A stretch of DNA of 48,595 nucleotides from NCBI RefSeq assembly GCF_000772955.1, contig NZ_JPVO01000036.1:1-48595 (forward strand), in the 5' to 3' direction. The notes under the pieces are model-generated. The model ran no database searches. It saw only the letters and a list, made by a program, of their open reading frames with translations, and was not told the origin of the DNA. The DNA is from Ureibacillus sinduriensis BLB-1 = JCM 15800. GTDB taxonomy: Bacteria > Bacillota > Bacilli > Bacillales_A > Planococcaceae. Below are positions 28,879 through 38,774 of this stretch, in pieces (within the stretch, counting starts at the first letter, position 1; each line of letters starts with the position of its first letter). Position numbers and translations under genes: made by a program.

Positions 28879-29632
28879 AAAAATCGTCATCAAGCTTGGC
28901 GGAAGTACATTGGAAGGCTTAAATAAAGCCTTCTTTTCCAATTTCAAAAGTTTGCAACATGAAGGTTACGATATCATTATAACCCACGGCGGTGGTCCCG
29001 CGATTAATAGAGAATTAAAAAAGCAAAATGTAGCCTCCTCGGTCTTAAATGGAATCCGGGTAACAAATGGGGAAGCGATCAGTATAGTACAGTCAACGTT
29101 GATAGGGAAAGTCAATCCTGCTTTGGTGGGCGAGTTAAATAAAGCGGGAATATTGGCAGTAGGCTTGAATGGCATTGATGGCCAATTACTGCAAAGCGAG
29201 TTTTTAGAACAAGAAACCTATGGATTTGTAGGAAAAGTAACCAATGTCAATACGAAACTTATCGATATCCTGTGCTCAAATGAGGTAGTTCCCGTAATTG
29301 CCTGTGTCGGTGCAACAGCTGACGGCCAGGCACTTAATATCAATGGAGATACTGTTGCAAGCGAGGTGGCATTGGCGATTGGAGCAGAGAGCTTGCTACT
29401 TGTAACAGATGTCTCTGGGATACGGATTGAAGGGCAATATCAACAAAAAGCAACTCCGGGATTGATCGATCAATGGATTGATGAAGGTCATATAAATGGA
29501 GGAATGATCCCTAAGGTTCGAGGTGCAGTACAGGTACTAAAAGCTGGTGTGCCATCCGTACAGATTGTCGATGAACGATTGAGGGGAACTGCCATTGTTC
29601 CTTCTTTGGAGGAGACCCTTGCAAAACAGTGA
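28841..29632 (+). CDS. argB: Acetylglutamate kinase ArgB
   Basis: ATP-dependent second step of arginine synthesis. 263 residues. KKIVIKLGGSTLE is the phosphate-binding lysine-glycine motif, ITHGGGPAINREL the substrate loop, and ALNINGDTVASEVALAIGA and GMIPKVRGAV complete the site. The ATG at 28841 lies within the end of argJ (38-nt overlap); a second ATG at 28859 has no ribosome-binding site. Confidence 0.95.
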   Translation: MTTFKSMLPTVRKKIVIKLGGSTLEGLNKAFFSNFKSLQHEGYDIIITHGGGPAINRELKKQNVASSVLNGIRVTNGEAISIVQSTLIGKVNPALVGELNKAGILAVGLNGIDGQLLQSEFLEQETYGFVGKVTNVNTKLIDILCSNEVVPVIACVGATADGQALNINGDTVASEVALAIGAESLLLVTDVSGIRIEGQYQQKATPGLIDQWIDEGHINGGMIPKVRGAVQVLKAGVPSVQIVDERLRGTAIVPSLEETLAKQ

Positions 29633-29672
29633 GGTCTATTGTACCAAAAAAATGGAAAAGGAGCCAATCAAA

Positions 29673-30824
29673 ATGACTGCGTTATTCAATAACTATTCTA
29701 GAAGACCGATAAGTATTGTTGAGGGTAAGGGTACTGTAGTAAAAGATGCTGACGGTAAAGAATATCTCGATTTTACAAGTGGAATTGCCGTTTGTTGTTT
29801 AGGTCATGCGCATCCAGCATTAGTAAAGACGGTCCGCGAACAAAGTGAGAAGATTTGGCATACAAGCAATTTGTTTGAGAGTCCGGGTCAGGTTGCGTTA
29901 GCGGAGAGTTTGGTGAAAGATAATCACTTGGCCCATGCACTGTTTTGCAATAGTGGAGCCGAAGCAAACGAAGCAGCTATTAAGCTGGCCAGAAAACATA
30001 CTGGAAAAAACCATATTATTACTTTTATTAATTCTTTCCATGGACGGACTTTTGGAGCAATGTCCGCCACTGGACAAGAAAAGATTCATAAAGGTTTTGG
30101 CCCGTTAGTTGATCAGTTTACTTATCTTCCCTTTAATGATGTTGATGCACTCAAAGAAGCAGTTGATGATACAGTCGCCGCCATCATGCTGGAAATTATC
30201 CAAGGAGAAGGCGGAATTATCGAGATAACCGATGAATTTGCGCGAGCAATTAATGAAATTTGCGAAAATAGTGATGTGTTGCTTATAGTGGATGAAGTCC
30301 AAACAGGAATCGGCCGTACTGGTACCCGCTTTGCCTTTGAGCATACACCTTTAAAACCTGACATTGTATCAATGGCAAAAGGATTGGGGGGAGGATTCCC
30401 AATTGGTGGAATTTTAGGGACTCAAGAATTATATGAAACATTAGGCCCCGGTTCACACGGAACAACTTATGGAGGGAATCCTCTAGGGGTAGCTGTCGCC
30501 CAAACGGTAATCGATCATGTATTTGAAGCTTCCTTCCTGGACGAAGTGCAAGAAAAATCTCGATACCTGCTCGATAGATTGGAAAAATCACTGCCGGCAG
30601 GACAATTTGTTGTACGGGGCAAAGGTTTACTGCTGGGGGTGGATTGTGGAAAAGAAGTTGCCGCTTTAGTTGAGAAGGCGGAGGAAGAGGGTTTGTTGCT
30701 TGTAGCAGCAGGGTCTCATGTACTTCGAATTCTGCCGCCGTTAACAGTATCATATGAAGAAATAGATAAAGCTGTTGAAATACTGGAGAGGATATTAGTG
30801 GACGAAAAAAGCCCGGTCTCTTAA
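29673..30824 (+). CDS. argD: Acetylornithine aminotransferase ArgD
   Basis: PLP-dependent conversion of N-acetylglutamate semialdehyde to acetylornithine. 383 residues. LFCNSGAEANEAAIKLAR, SFHGRTFGAMSATGQ, LLIVDEVQTGIGRTG and MAKGLGGGFPIG (PLP lysine in AKG) are all in place. The ATG at 29673 has AAAAGGAG nine bases ahead; two in-frame starts upstream are weaker. Last gene of the cluster. The carAB-argF genes that follow in B. subtilis are absent here. Confidence 0.95.
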   Translation: MTALFNNYSRRPISIVEGKGTVVKDADGKEYLDFTSGIAVCCLGHAHPALVKTVREQSEKIWHTSNLFESPGQVALAESLVKDNHLAHALFCNSGAEANEAAIKLARKHTGKNHIITFINSFHGRTFGAMSATGQEKIHKGFGPLVDQFTYLPFNDVDALKEAVDDTVAAIMLEIIQGEGGIIEITDEFARAINEICENSDVLLIVDEVQTGIGRTGTRFAFEHTPLKPDIVSMAKGLGGGFPIGGILGTQELYETLGPGSHGTTYGGNPLGVAVAQTVIDHVFEASFLDEVQEKSRYLLDRLEKSLPAGQFVVRGKGLLLGVDCGKEVAALVEKAEEEGLLLVAAGSHVLRILPPLTVSYEEIDKAVEILERILVDEKSPVS

Positions 30825-30844
30825 TTGAGACTGAGCTTTTTTGT
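30809..30844 (+). terminator. Terminator at the end of argCJBD
   Basis: AAGCCCGGTCTC and GAGACTGAGCTT form an imperfect stem around TTAATT, followed by T residues. The argD stop lies inside it. Confidence 0.7.
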
Positions 30845-30907
30845 CGTTCAACATCGGGAATATTGTCGCTTATCTCCAACGAAGAGATGAAGATAAGCGG
30901 AGGCTTG

Positions 30908-33900
30908 CTATTGATTTGTATCTGTTGGTGGCGTTTGACCTGTGCCGTCCCCAGGTGTATTGCCATCACCACTACCGCCGTTACCAGGCCCATTTCCATT
31001 ATTGTTGCCATTTCCATTTCCATTGCCATTCGAGCCATCATTGCCATTTCCATTGCCATTCGAGCCATCATTGCCATTCCCGTTGGAATTACCATCATTA
31101 GAGCCAGGTTCAGCTCCGTCACTTCCATTGTTAGAATCTGGAGGATGATTATTTTCCGGCGGTTGTACAGGTTCTGTCGGTGTCTCGATTACTGTTGATA
31201 TTGTATTTGATTTAGCCGACTCCAGCCCAGTTATATCAACAGCTACAACTATATAAGATCTGCCGCTTGTTATAGCAGTTTGACGGCCACTGCCATCTCT
31301 TAGCGTAGCCACTAGGGAACGGTTGCCATTAGTAATATCGTAAACCCGGTATCCAATTACATCATTTGATGCTGATTTGGACCAAGTCATTGTATTGCCT
31401 TGCTGAGAAGCTGTAACTGCCTGTGGTGGACTTCCATCAGCATTGAACTTCGCAGAGGATACAACGTTGCTTGTGCCACCTGGCCATAATTTGGAAGGAT
31501 CTCCCCCCAGACGACCAAGCATTCTGCTGGCCAAGTTGCCATTAATACCAGAGCCACTTGAAATTACAAATTCTCTCGGTGTGGAATCCAATGCAACATA
31601 TGCTTTACCATCAATTAACACAGATGAGGATGCACTTAAGCTCTCATCTACTTTGCTTGGCAAGAACACATTTCGGTTAAATAAATCAGAACGAACTAAA
31701 CCTGCTGATGAACATGCTGATGAAGGTGCATCTCCCGAGATAGCACAAAATGATGCGTTAACGACATTGGCAGGTCTTTCAAATTGTCCTGCAGCGTCGA
31801 CTAACTCCGGATTCACATCATATAGGGAATTCATTAAACGTGCCCATAATAAGTTAACACGTGTACTTGGTTGTCCATAAGTGTTGTTAAATTGATAAAG
31901 CGATTTATTTTTCTCATAGCCTAACCAAACGCCCAGTGAAATGTTTGGATTGTATCCGACCAACCATACATCTTTATGCTCGTTTGTTGTACCTGTTTTA
32001 GCAGCAAAATCAGATGAAAATTTCAATGCACCATTCGCTTTAGTAGCGGTACCGTAATCTAAAACATCCCTCAACATATCCGTCACCATGTAGGACGTCT
32101 CGGGTGAGAATACTTGGACAGGTTCGGCTTCATGTTTATATATAATATTGCCATCCAGATCTTCAATTCTGTCTATCATATAGGCATCGATAAATTGACC
32201 GCCATTCGCAAATGTCGCAAATGCATTCGTATTTTCTTCTACGGTTGTTCCATAAGTTAAACCACCTATAGCGGCGGATAGGTTTTCATAGTCTCCAGCC
32301 GTTACTTTTGTGAAGCCCATTTTCTCTAAAAAACCCGCAGGCTTTCGATCCCGGATGGAATCATATAAGCGTAATGCCGGCAAGTTTTGCGATTTTGCCA
32401 AAGCTTCACGAGCGGGAATTATTCCTAATTCCTGACTTTCGATATAGTTGGAAGGGCTATATGAACCTAGAGTAAACTTCACATCGACAACCGGACTCCC
32501 TGCACCGATTACACCATACTCGATGGCGGGTGCATATACTAATAACGGTTTCATCGTCGAGCCATTTGGACGGTATGCTTGTGTAGCATAGTTGAATTGT
32601 TGCTCCAAGTTGAATTTCCGACCACCTACAAAACTTAAAATTTTGCCGGTCGTATTCTCTATGGCGATACTTCCGACTTGAACAGGTTCTTCAATCACAA
32701 TTTCTTCGCCAGTTTCTTCGTCGATTTGGGTAGTTGTAAAAGTGTGGCCATAACTTTGGAAGTTCTGCGCAGCTTCCTGCATTGCATCATACATTCCTTT
32801 ATCAATTGTCGAATAGATTCTGTAACCACCTGAGCGCACATCACGATCGGCAAGAATCATATATTTTTCTTCCAAGTTTTCTTCTTCATCTAAACGTTCA
32901 GGATCGATTCCATCCTTTTCTGCCAATATCCTTGCGATGATGGCCTTTGCTCGATCTTCCAGTTCGTATGTAAGCCATGGATAGTTATCTGTAGCTTCTT
33001 GTTCCGGTTCACGGAAATCTTTTGTAATATCATAATTAACCGCTTGATTGTATTCTTCTTCAGTAATGTAACCAACCGCCAGCATGCGCTTAAGTACCGT
33101 TTCCATTCGGTCTATACCAGGTTTTAAACCGTCTGCATCTTTTATCTCCCCTTTATTTGTAAAAGGAGTATGTGCGAATGGTGCTTGTGGGATACCGGCA
33201 ATATAGGCAGCTTGTGCCAAGTTTAATTCGGATGCTGATATTCCAAATATCCCTTGTGCCGCAGTTTCTACACCGGCAATGTTTTTACCGGACGCATTCC
33301 GACCATAAGGAATGATGTTCAAATAAGCTTCTATAATTTCCTGCTTGGTCATAAATTTCTCTAGACGAATGGCTAATAGGATTTCTCTAGCTTTTCGTTC
33401 ATACGAAACTTCATTCGTTAAAATCTGGTTTTTAATTAATTGCTGGGTTAATGTGGAACCACCTGTTTGAGTCGATGAGTTTGTAATGTCCTGGAAAAGT
33501 CCGCGTAAAACGGCCTTTGGAACAATACCATAGTGTTCATTGAAATACTCGTCTTCCGTTGCAAGTACAGCATTGATAAGTGTAGGAGAAACCTTGGCAA
33601 TCGAAGTTTCCCTTCTTTCCAAATCGGTACGCAGCTTTCCTATATAAATATCGCCTGCGAAATAGATTTCACTAGTCTCATCATAATTATAGATTTGATC
33701 TCTCATTTCCGCTTTTGTCATCAGTGGGTCATCTTTTACAAGTGATGCAAAGTATCCAAGTCCAATTCCGCCCACAAAAACGGCCGCAATAGTGGCGAAA
33801 ATCAGGAAAATGAGAATCAGATTCCAGATAACGCTGCCGGTTATTCTTATTCTGCTCATTTGCTTTGACGTTGCTAATCTATCTAATTTCGCATTTGATT

Positions 33901-33940
33901 CGCGAATATATTTTATTAAACTGTTCATCCATTCTTTCAC
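30908..33940 (-). CDS. Class A penicillin-binding protein 1A (glycosyltransferase/transpeptidase)
   Basis: A bifunctional peptidoglycan synthase anchored by one N-terminal membrane helix (residues about 36-65). The GT51 glycosyltransferase has AVLATEDEYFNEHYGIV (catalytic Glu) and GGSTLTQQLIKNQIL. The transpeptidase has GSTMKPLL (SxxK serine), SQNLPA (SxN) and KTGTT. A fibronectin type III domain lies at about residues 840-920. The last 90 residues are a Gly/Asn/Pro-rich tail, partly a tandem repeat. GTG is the start, with AGGGGGTGA upstream. 1010 residues is long for the family because of the added tail. It is transcribed against the arg operon. Confidence 0.93.
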   Translation of the reverse strand: MKEWMNSLIKYIRESNAKLDRLATSKQMSRIRITGSVIWNLILIFLIFATIAAVFVGGIGLGYFASLVKDDPLMTKAEMRDQIYNYDETSEIYFAGDIYIGKLRTDLERRETSIAKVSPTLINAVLATEDEYFNEHYGIVPKAVLRGLFQDITNSSTQTGGSTLTQQLIKNQILTNEVSYERKAREILLAIRLEKFMTKQEIIEAYLNIIPYGRNASGKNIAGVETAAQGIFGISASELNLAQAAYIAGIPQAPFAHTPFTNKGEIKDADGLKPGIDRMETVLKRMLAVGYITEEEYNQAVNYDITKDFREPEQEATDNYPWLTYELEDRAKAIIARILAEKDGIDPERLDEEENLEEKYMILADRDVRSGGYRIYSTIDKGMYDAMQEAAQNFQSYGHTFTTTQIDEETGEEIVIEEPVQVGSIAIENTTGKILSFVGGRKFNLEQQFNYATQAYRPNGSTMKPLLVYAPAIEYGVIGAGSPVVDVKFTLGSYSPSNYIESQELGIIPAREALAKSQNLPALRLYDSIRDRKPAGFLEKMGFTKVTAGDYENLSAAIGGLTYGTTVEENTNAFATFANGGQFIDAYMIDRIEDLDGNIIYKHEAEPVQVFSPETSYMVTDMLRDVLDYGTATKANGALKFSSDFAAKTGTTNEHKDVWLVGYNPNISLGVWLGYEKNKSLYQFNNTYGQPSTRVNLLWARLMNSLYDVNPELVDAAGQFERPANVVNASFCAISGDAPSSACSSAGLVRSDLFNRNVFLPSKVDESLSASSSVLIDGKAYVALDSTPREFVISSGSGINGNLASRMLGRLGGDPSKLWPGGTSNVVSSAKFNADGSPPQAVTASQQGNTMTWSKSASNDVIGYRVYDITNGNRSLVATLRDGSGRQTAITSGRSYIVVAVDITGLESAKSNTISTVIETPTEPVQPPENNHPPDSNNGSDGAEPGSNDGNSNGNGNDGSNGNGNGNDGSNGNGNGNGNNNGNGPGNGGSGDGNTPGDGTGQTPPTDTNQ
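31021..31080. repeat. 30-bp tandem duplication in the PBP tail
   Basis: Two adjacent 30-bp copies (31021-31050 and 31051-31080) differ at one base and encode ten-residue Gly/Asn/Ser/Asp units in the C-terminal tail of the PBP. Confidence 0.85.
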
Positions 33941-34003
33941 GAAACGTCACCCCCTAAAATCTCGTTTATTATAGCATAATTCACGATAGTGCGAACATAG
34001 ATA

Positions 34004-34031
34004 TTGACATTGAATTTAAATCGAGTAGAAT
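34004..34031 (+). promoter_or_regulatory. tyrS promoter
   Basis: TTGACA (34004-34009), a 16-bp spacer and TAGAAT (34026-34031) lie just upstream of the T-box leader and agree with its start. Confidence 0.6.
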
Positions 34032-34044
34032 TATCAATATACTT

Positions 34045-34292
34045 TTCAAGCAAGGATAAGATTGAAGTAGTGTTTTCACTCCCTGATATAGAGAGCCGGC
34101 GGTTGGTGAGAGCTGGACATAGTGTGAACGCGAATTACGTTCTTGGAGCTTGAACGGCCACGTTTTCGTTAAAACGTTCCAAAGTGGAAGAAGTTTGCAT
34201 TATTCATGTCTTCTTCAAGCCGGGTGGTACCGCGTTAAATTAGCTAATTAACGTCCCAGCATGCATTTTTTTGCATGTTGGGATTTTTTTAT
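34045..34292 (+). promoter_or_regulatory. T-box leader of tyrS (tyrosine specifier)
   Basis: A T-box antitermination leader that senses uncharged tRNA-Tyr. The stem I region contains AGAGAGCCGGCGGTTGGTG and the specifier loop GAATTACGTTC with TAC (Tyr) at 34136-34138. The T-box proper, GGGTGGTACCGCG, is at 34222-34234. The terminator is TCCCAGCATGCA (34254-34265) with TGCATGTTGGGA (34272-34283) and a T run at 34284-34290. The specifier codon agrees with the downstream gene. Confidence 0.95.
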
Positions 34293-34400
34293 GCTTCAAA
34301 ACTTTTGAATAGGTACGTTTTGTAAGTGTTAGTCAGGTTTTTTGTTGGTTTAATTTAATTATTAATTATAAATAATGCAAAGAATAAGAATGGAGGATAA

Positions 34401-35672
<1,272 letters not shown>

Positions 35673-35678
35673 TCGGCG

Positions 35679-35715
35679 ACGTCCTAGTTTGAAATTGACT
35701 AGGACGTTTTTTTGT
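35679..35715 (+). terminator. Terminator after tyrS
   Basis: A perfect 10-bp stem ACGTCCTAGT/ACTAGGACGT with loop TTGAAATTG, then a T run. Confidence 0.9.
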
Positions 35716-35771
35716 TTTTTTAGAATAAAAAAATAAATACTACTCATAATAATGTGGTGGAGGTGAGAGAC

Positions 35772-35945
35772 ATGGCACAAAACAACAATAACAACAACAA
35801 CCAACGCAACAACCGTCAAAACAATGATGCGGATAACCGCAACAACCGCGCGGAGTTCGCTGAGGAAGCAAACTTTGACCTCAACAATAACAGAAACAAC
35901 AACAACAACAACAATCAAAACAACAACAACAATGAAAATCGCTAA
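35772..35945 (+). CDS. Asn-rich small protein, possibly a gamma-type spore protein
   Basis: 57 residues, more than half Asn, with Gln, Arg and a central acidic stretch AEFAEEANF. That stretch faintly resembles the TEFASETN blocks of gamma-type small acid-soluble spore proteins (SspE), and the absence of Cys, Trp and nearly all hydrophobic residues also fits a spore storage protein. The evidence that it is a real gene is strong: GGAGGTGA stands seven bases before the ATG and a terminator follows. The function is a guess. The coding DNA is a run of AAC/AAT codons, so database matches will be dominated by low complexity. Confidence 0.6.
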   Translation: MAQNNNNNNNQRNNRQNNDADNRNNRAEFAEEANFDLNNNRNNNNNNNQNNNNNENR

Positions 35946-35993
35946 GTAAAGCCTTTCACACAAAAGTATAGTAATGTTTAAAAACATCTATAC

Positions 35994-36044
35994 AAAACCC
36001 CGAATTGTGACACTTACCTAAGTGACTATTCGGGGTTTTTATTT
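35994..36044. terminator. Bidirectional terminator between the Asn-rich gene and the catalase
   Basis: A perfect 12-bp stem AAAACCCCGAAT/ATTCGGGGTTTT with an inner CACTTA/TAAGTG hairpin and T-runs on both sides. Confidence 0.85.
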
Positions 36045-36091
36045 ATTTGAATTGAGCAGGAGAATTTTTTAGTAAAGGATCAGTGCGATCA

Positions 36092-36923
36092 TCAATGATT
36101 GAAATCCTTGGGAGGAGTGTTGAAAAGATATGGGGGTGCAGGATTCAATACAGGTTTGCCTGCAAATGGCACAGGTTTTTCTACATACTTAAATTGGCCT
36201 TCGCCGTCCATACTTGGACCGTGTGCCCAACGACCATGAGCACTGGCGTTTCCAGCAGAGAAATTAAATAAAATATGTGAAACTTCCCGATGTTCCAACT
36301 CTCTTGGGAAGGTACTTGGAACAACTATATTTTCTTTTGCCTCCATTTCCTTAATGGCAGCGACCCATTGATTTTGATGCATAGTATCGCGAGCCAGAAG
36401 CCAAGCCAGCATATCTTTTACACCTCTATCATCTGTCATCTCATAAAGTCTGGCCACTTGCAGGCGGCCTTGGGATTCTGCTGTCAGGTTCATGCGGAAA
36501 TCGGTCAATAAATTTCCACTAGCAACAATATAATCAGCTTTCCATCGATTGCCATTGCTATCTGCAGGCATCGCACCAAGACCTGATACGATGATATGTT
36601 GAGGATCCATTCCACCTAGGATGGCATTGATAACCGGATTTTTTGCGGCTTCTTCCAAAGTTGGCAGTGGGGCACCTTCGAGGAGCCGAGCAATCATCGT
36701 TGCAAGCATTTCAATATGAGCAAGCTCTTCCGTGCCTGTATCAAGTAAAAGGTCACGATATTTTTCATTCCCTCTTACATTCCAGCCCTGGAACAAATAT
36801 TGCATAGCCACCGAGATTTCTCCCCATTGGCCACCCAAAAACCTCTTGAAGCATTCTTGCAAAAACTGGATCCGGTCTTTCAGGCTTTGCATGATATTGC
36901 AATTCTTTAATATGGTAAAACAT
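36092..36923 (-). pseudogene. Manganese catalase, frameshifted near the N-terminus
   Basis: A YdbD/CotJC-type dinuclear manganese catalase that decomposes hydrogen peroxide. The start is the ATG at 36923 with AAGGAGTG ahead, giving MFYHIKELQYHAKPERPDPV and then ARMLQEV. At a run of five A (plus strand 36837-36841) the frame shifts by one base; removing one base restores EVLGGQWGEISVAMQYLF and the rest of a normal protein. After the shift the metal ligands are present (GEISVAMQY, EELAHIEM, TAESQGRL, RDTMHQNQW). The minus-strand frame that covers the main body from 36952 has an unrelated N-terminus and no good start. Either a recent inactivation or a homopolymer sequencing error. Confidence 0.8.
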
Positions 36924-37332
36924 ACTTTCACACTCCTTATTTTCACTAACAATAAAATATGCCTATTGATAATAAGTGTTCCTTCAATGATTTTGAATGA
37001 AAGTGCAAAATAACCTCTTGTTTTATGATTATTATATATCCACCGTCTTTATGAAACATCAAAAGGATAACGTTTGTTCGTTGTTGAGTTCACTTCTATA
37101 ATTTGTATGCCCAAATTTCCGTCATTAAATAAGAAATATCAAATTGCTTTTATGAATGTAGATATACATGAGAGGGGATGATATTATTAGTAAGGTTTAA
37201 AGGTAAAGGCAGAAGGATTTAATGAGAAACTGTCTGTCTTTAATACAGTCAAAAAAGTAATATGCCTGAAAACTTAAAGTTTCAAGCATACATATTCAAT
37301 TATAAAAGAAAGTCAATACAGGGGTGTATACC
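36924..37332. other. Intergenic region between catalase and glutaminase
   Basis: About 400 nt with no credible gene. It must hold the divergent promoters of the catalase and glsA. A near-palindrome TGAAAACTTAAAGTTTCA (near 37268) about 60 nt before glsA could be an operator; no factor can be named. Confidence 0.4.
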
Positions 37333-38268
37333 GTGATACAATCTATTTTTGAAGCAGTAATAAGTGCGCCAGAAAAGGGACATTTAGCAGATTATATTCC
37401 CGCTTTAGCAAACCAGTCGAAAAACTTATTTGCAGTGTACATAATTGATGAAAAAGGTGAAGTATTAACATTTGGAGATTTCAAAGGTGTATTAACCTTG
37501 CAAAGTATATCCAAGGTAATGAGTTTTATAGTAGCAGCAGATAGTTTAGGAATTGATCAAGTACTTGAAAAAGTGGATGTGGAGCCTACTGGGGATCCGT
37601 TTAACTCCATTGTGCGCCTGGAAGTCGCTGAAAAAGGAAAGCCCTTTAACCCGATGATTAATGCCGGAGCGATAACGGTCGCTTCTTTGTTACCTGGGGA
37701 TACTGTTGAAGCGCGAGTGAAGTCGGTCACAGATTTTATTAGCCAAGTAACAGGAAGGGAACATTCGGTAAATCAAGAAGTTTTCAAATCAGAGATGGAA
37801 ACGGCTTATCGTAACCGAGCAATTGCCAACTATTTAAAAGCAAACGATTATCTACGGGGTACGGTAGAGGAAGCGTTAGAGACGTATCTACAACTTTGCT
37901 CGATTGAATTAACGACAGAAGATTTGGCGAGACTCGGTTTATTTATCGCCACTGACGGTTTACTGTTAACGGTAACGGAAAATAAAAATCTCATCACCCG
38001 AAAAACAGCCCGCTATACAAAAGCACTTATGATGACGTGCGGCCTATATAATGCATCCGGTAAATATGCGGCAACAATCGGAATCCCGATGAAAAGTGGG
38101 GTGTCCGGAGGCGTATTATGTACCGTCCAAAATGGTCAAATCGAACATTTACAAGGCCGAATGGGAATCGGCGTATTCAGTCCAATGATTGATGAAATCG
38201 GAAATAGCGTCAAAGGAATGGACTTTTTACAGAGAATTTCGGAGCATTACAATTTAAGTGTATTTTAG
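37333..38268 (+). CDS. glsA: Glutaminase GlsA
   Basis: Hydrolyses L-glutamine to glutamate and ammonia. 311 residues of the serine-dependent beta-lactamase-like glutaminase family. TLQSISKVMSF has the catalytic Ser-x-x-Lys; KPFNPMINAGAI, the GLFIATDG block and KSGVSGGVLC are the other conserved segments. The GTG at 37333 is chosen because CAGGGGTG lies seven bases ahead; an earlier GTG at 37324 overlaps that site. It is the last chromosomal gene before the integrated element. Confidence 0.94.
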   Translation: MIQSIFEAVISAPEKGHLADYIPALANQSKNLFAVYIIDEKGEVLTFGDFKGVLTLQSISKVMSFIVAADSLGIDQVLEKVDVEPTGDPFNSIVRLEVAEKGKPFNPMINAGAITVASLLPGDTVEARVKSVTDFISQVTGREHSVNQEVFKSEMETAYRNRAIANYLKANDYLRGTVEEALETYLQLCSIELTTEDLARLGLFIATDGLLLTVTENKNLITRKTARYTKALMMTCGLYNASGKYAATIGIPMKSGVSGGVLCTVQNGQIEHLQGRMGIGVFSPMIDEIGNSVKGMDFLQRISEHYNLSVF

Positions 38269-38308
38269 TAGAACGAGATAAAACCACTTAAAAGAGTGGC
38301 TTCAGAGT

Positions 38309-38350
38309 GTAGACAAAGTCGATCTTCGACTTTGTCTACGCGTTTTTTTA
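38309..38350 (+). terminator. Terminator after glsA
   Basis: A perfect 14-bp stem, GTAGACAAAGTCGA (38309-38322) with TCGACTTTGTCTAC (38326-38339), loop TCT, then seven T. Confidence 0.9.
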
Positions 38351-38378
38351 GGCTATTTCCTTCAATAAAAAATTACCT

Positions 38379-38530
38379 AGACTGTCTTGAAAACGCTTGG
38401 CAGACAAGGCGGGCAGTCGAGTGAAGAGATGAATAGAACATTAGGTTCATGAGGGGACGAACGAGACAACCAACGCAGGATGGAAGCGTTTGTCAACAGT
38501 CTGAAACCACTAAAAAGAGTGGCTTTTTTA
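38379..38530 (+). ncRNA. Candidate structured RNA or MITE-like element with terminator
   Basis: AGACTGTCTTGAAAACGCTT (38379-38398) and the reverse complement of AAGCGTTTGTCAACAGTCT (38484-38502) match at 18 positions with two single-base gaps, so the ends fold together around a GC-richer core. A hairpin CCACT-AAAAAG-AGTGG with a T run follows at once (about 38506-38528). A second copy of that hairpin motif, CCACTTAAAAGAGTGG, lies at 38284-38299. A transcribed small RNA or a short dispersed repeat are both possible. The class is not identified. Confidence 0.4.
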
Positions 38531-38641
38531 TTCTAGTTAAAATCACATCTGTCCATGATAATTTAATGTCCCCCAGATACCCTCAAATAGAATGGTTTTT
38601 TATTATCCCTTGTAAGTACCTAAAAGTTATCTATAAATAAT

Positions 38642-38686
38642 AAAAAACCCCAAAACAATGGCATAGCCAATGATTTGGGGTTTAGA
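38642..38686. terminator. Terminator-like hairpin left of the integrase
   Basis: AAAACCCCAAA pairs with TTTGGGGTTT, with an inner TGGC/GCCA. It lies between the chromosomal genes and the integrase and may end transcription from either side. Confidence 0.6.
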
Positions 38687-38774
38687 AATTTGCTTCTTAT
38701 CTGAGCAAAGAGATTAACGAGAGTAGAACTCAATAATGTTAAAAACCCTTGATATATATAAGTTTAAAAGGCGT

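Noticed and set aside
30283..31128. Long minus-strand frame rich in Met and Ala, and frames opposite the PBP tail
   Set aside because: They overlap the argD gene and the low-complexity DNA of the PBP tail in other frames; composition follows the repeat.
38387..38402. cre-like sequence TGAAAACGCTTGGC
   Set aside because: It is part of the inverted-repeat arm of the 124-bp element, misses the end of the cre consensus and is not near a promoter.
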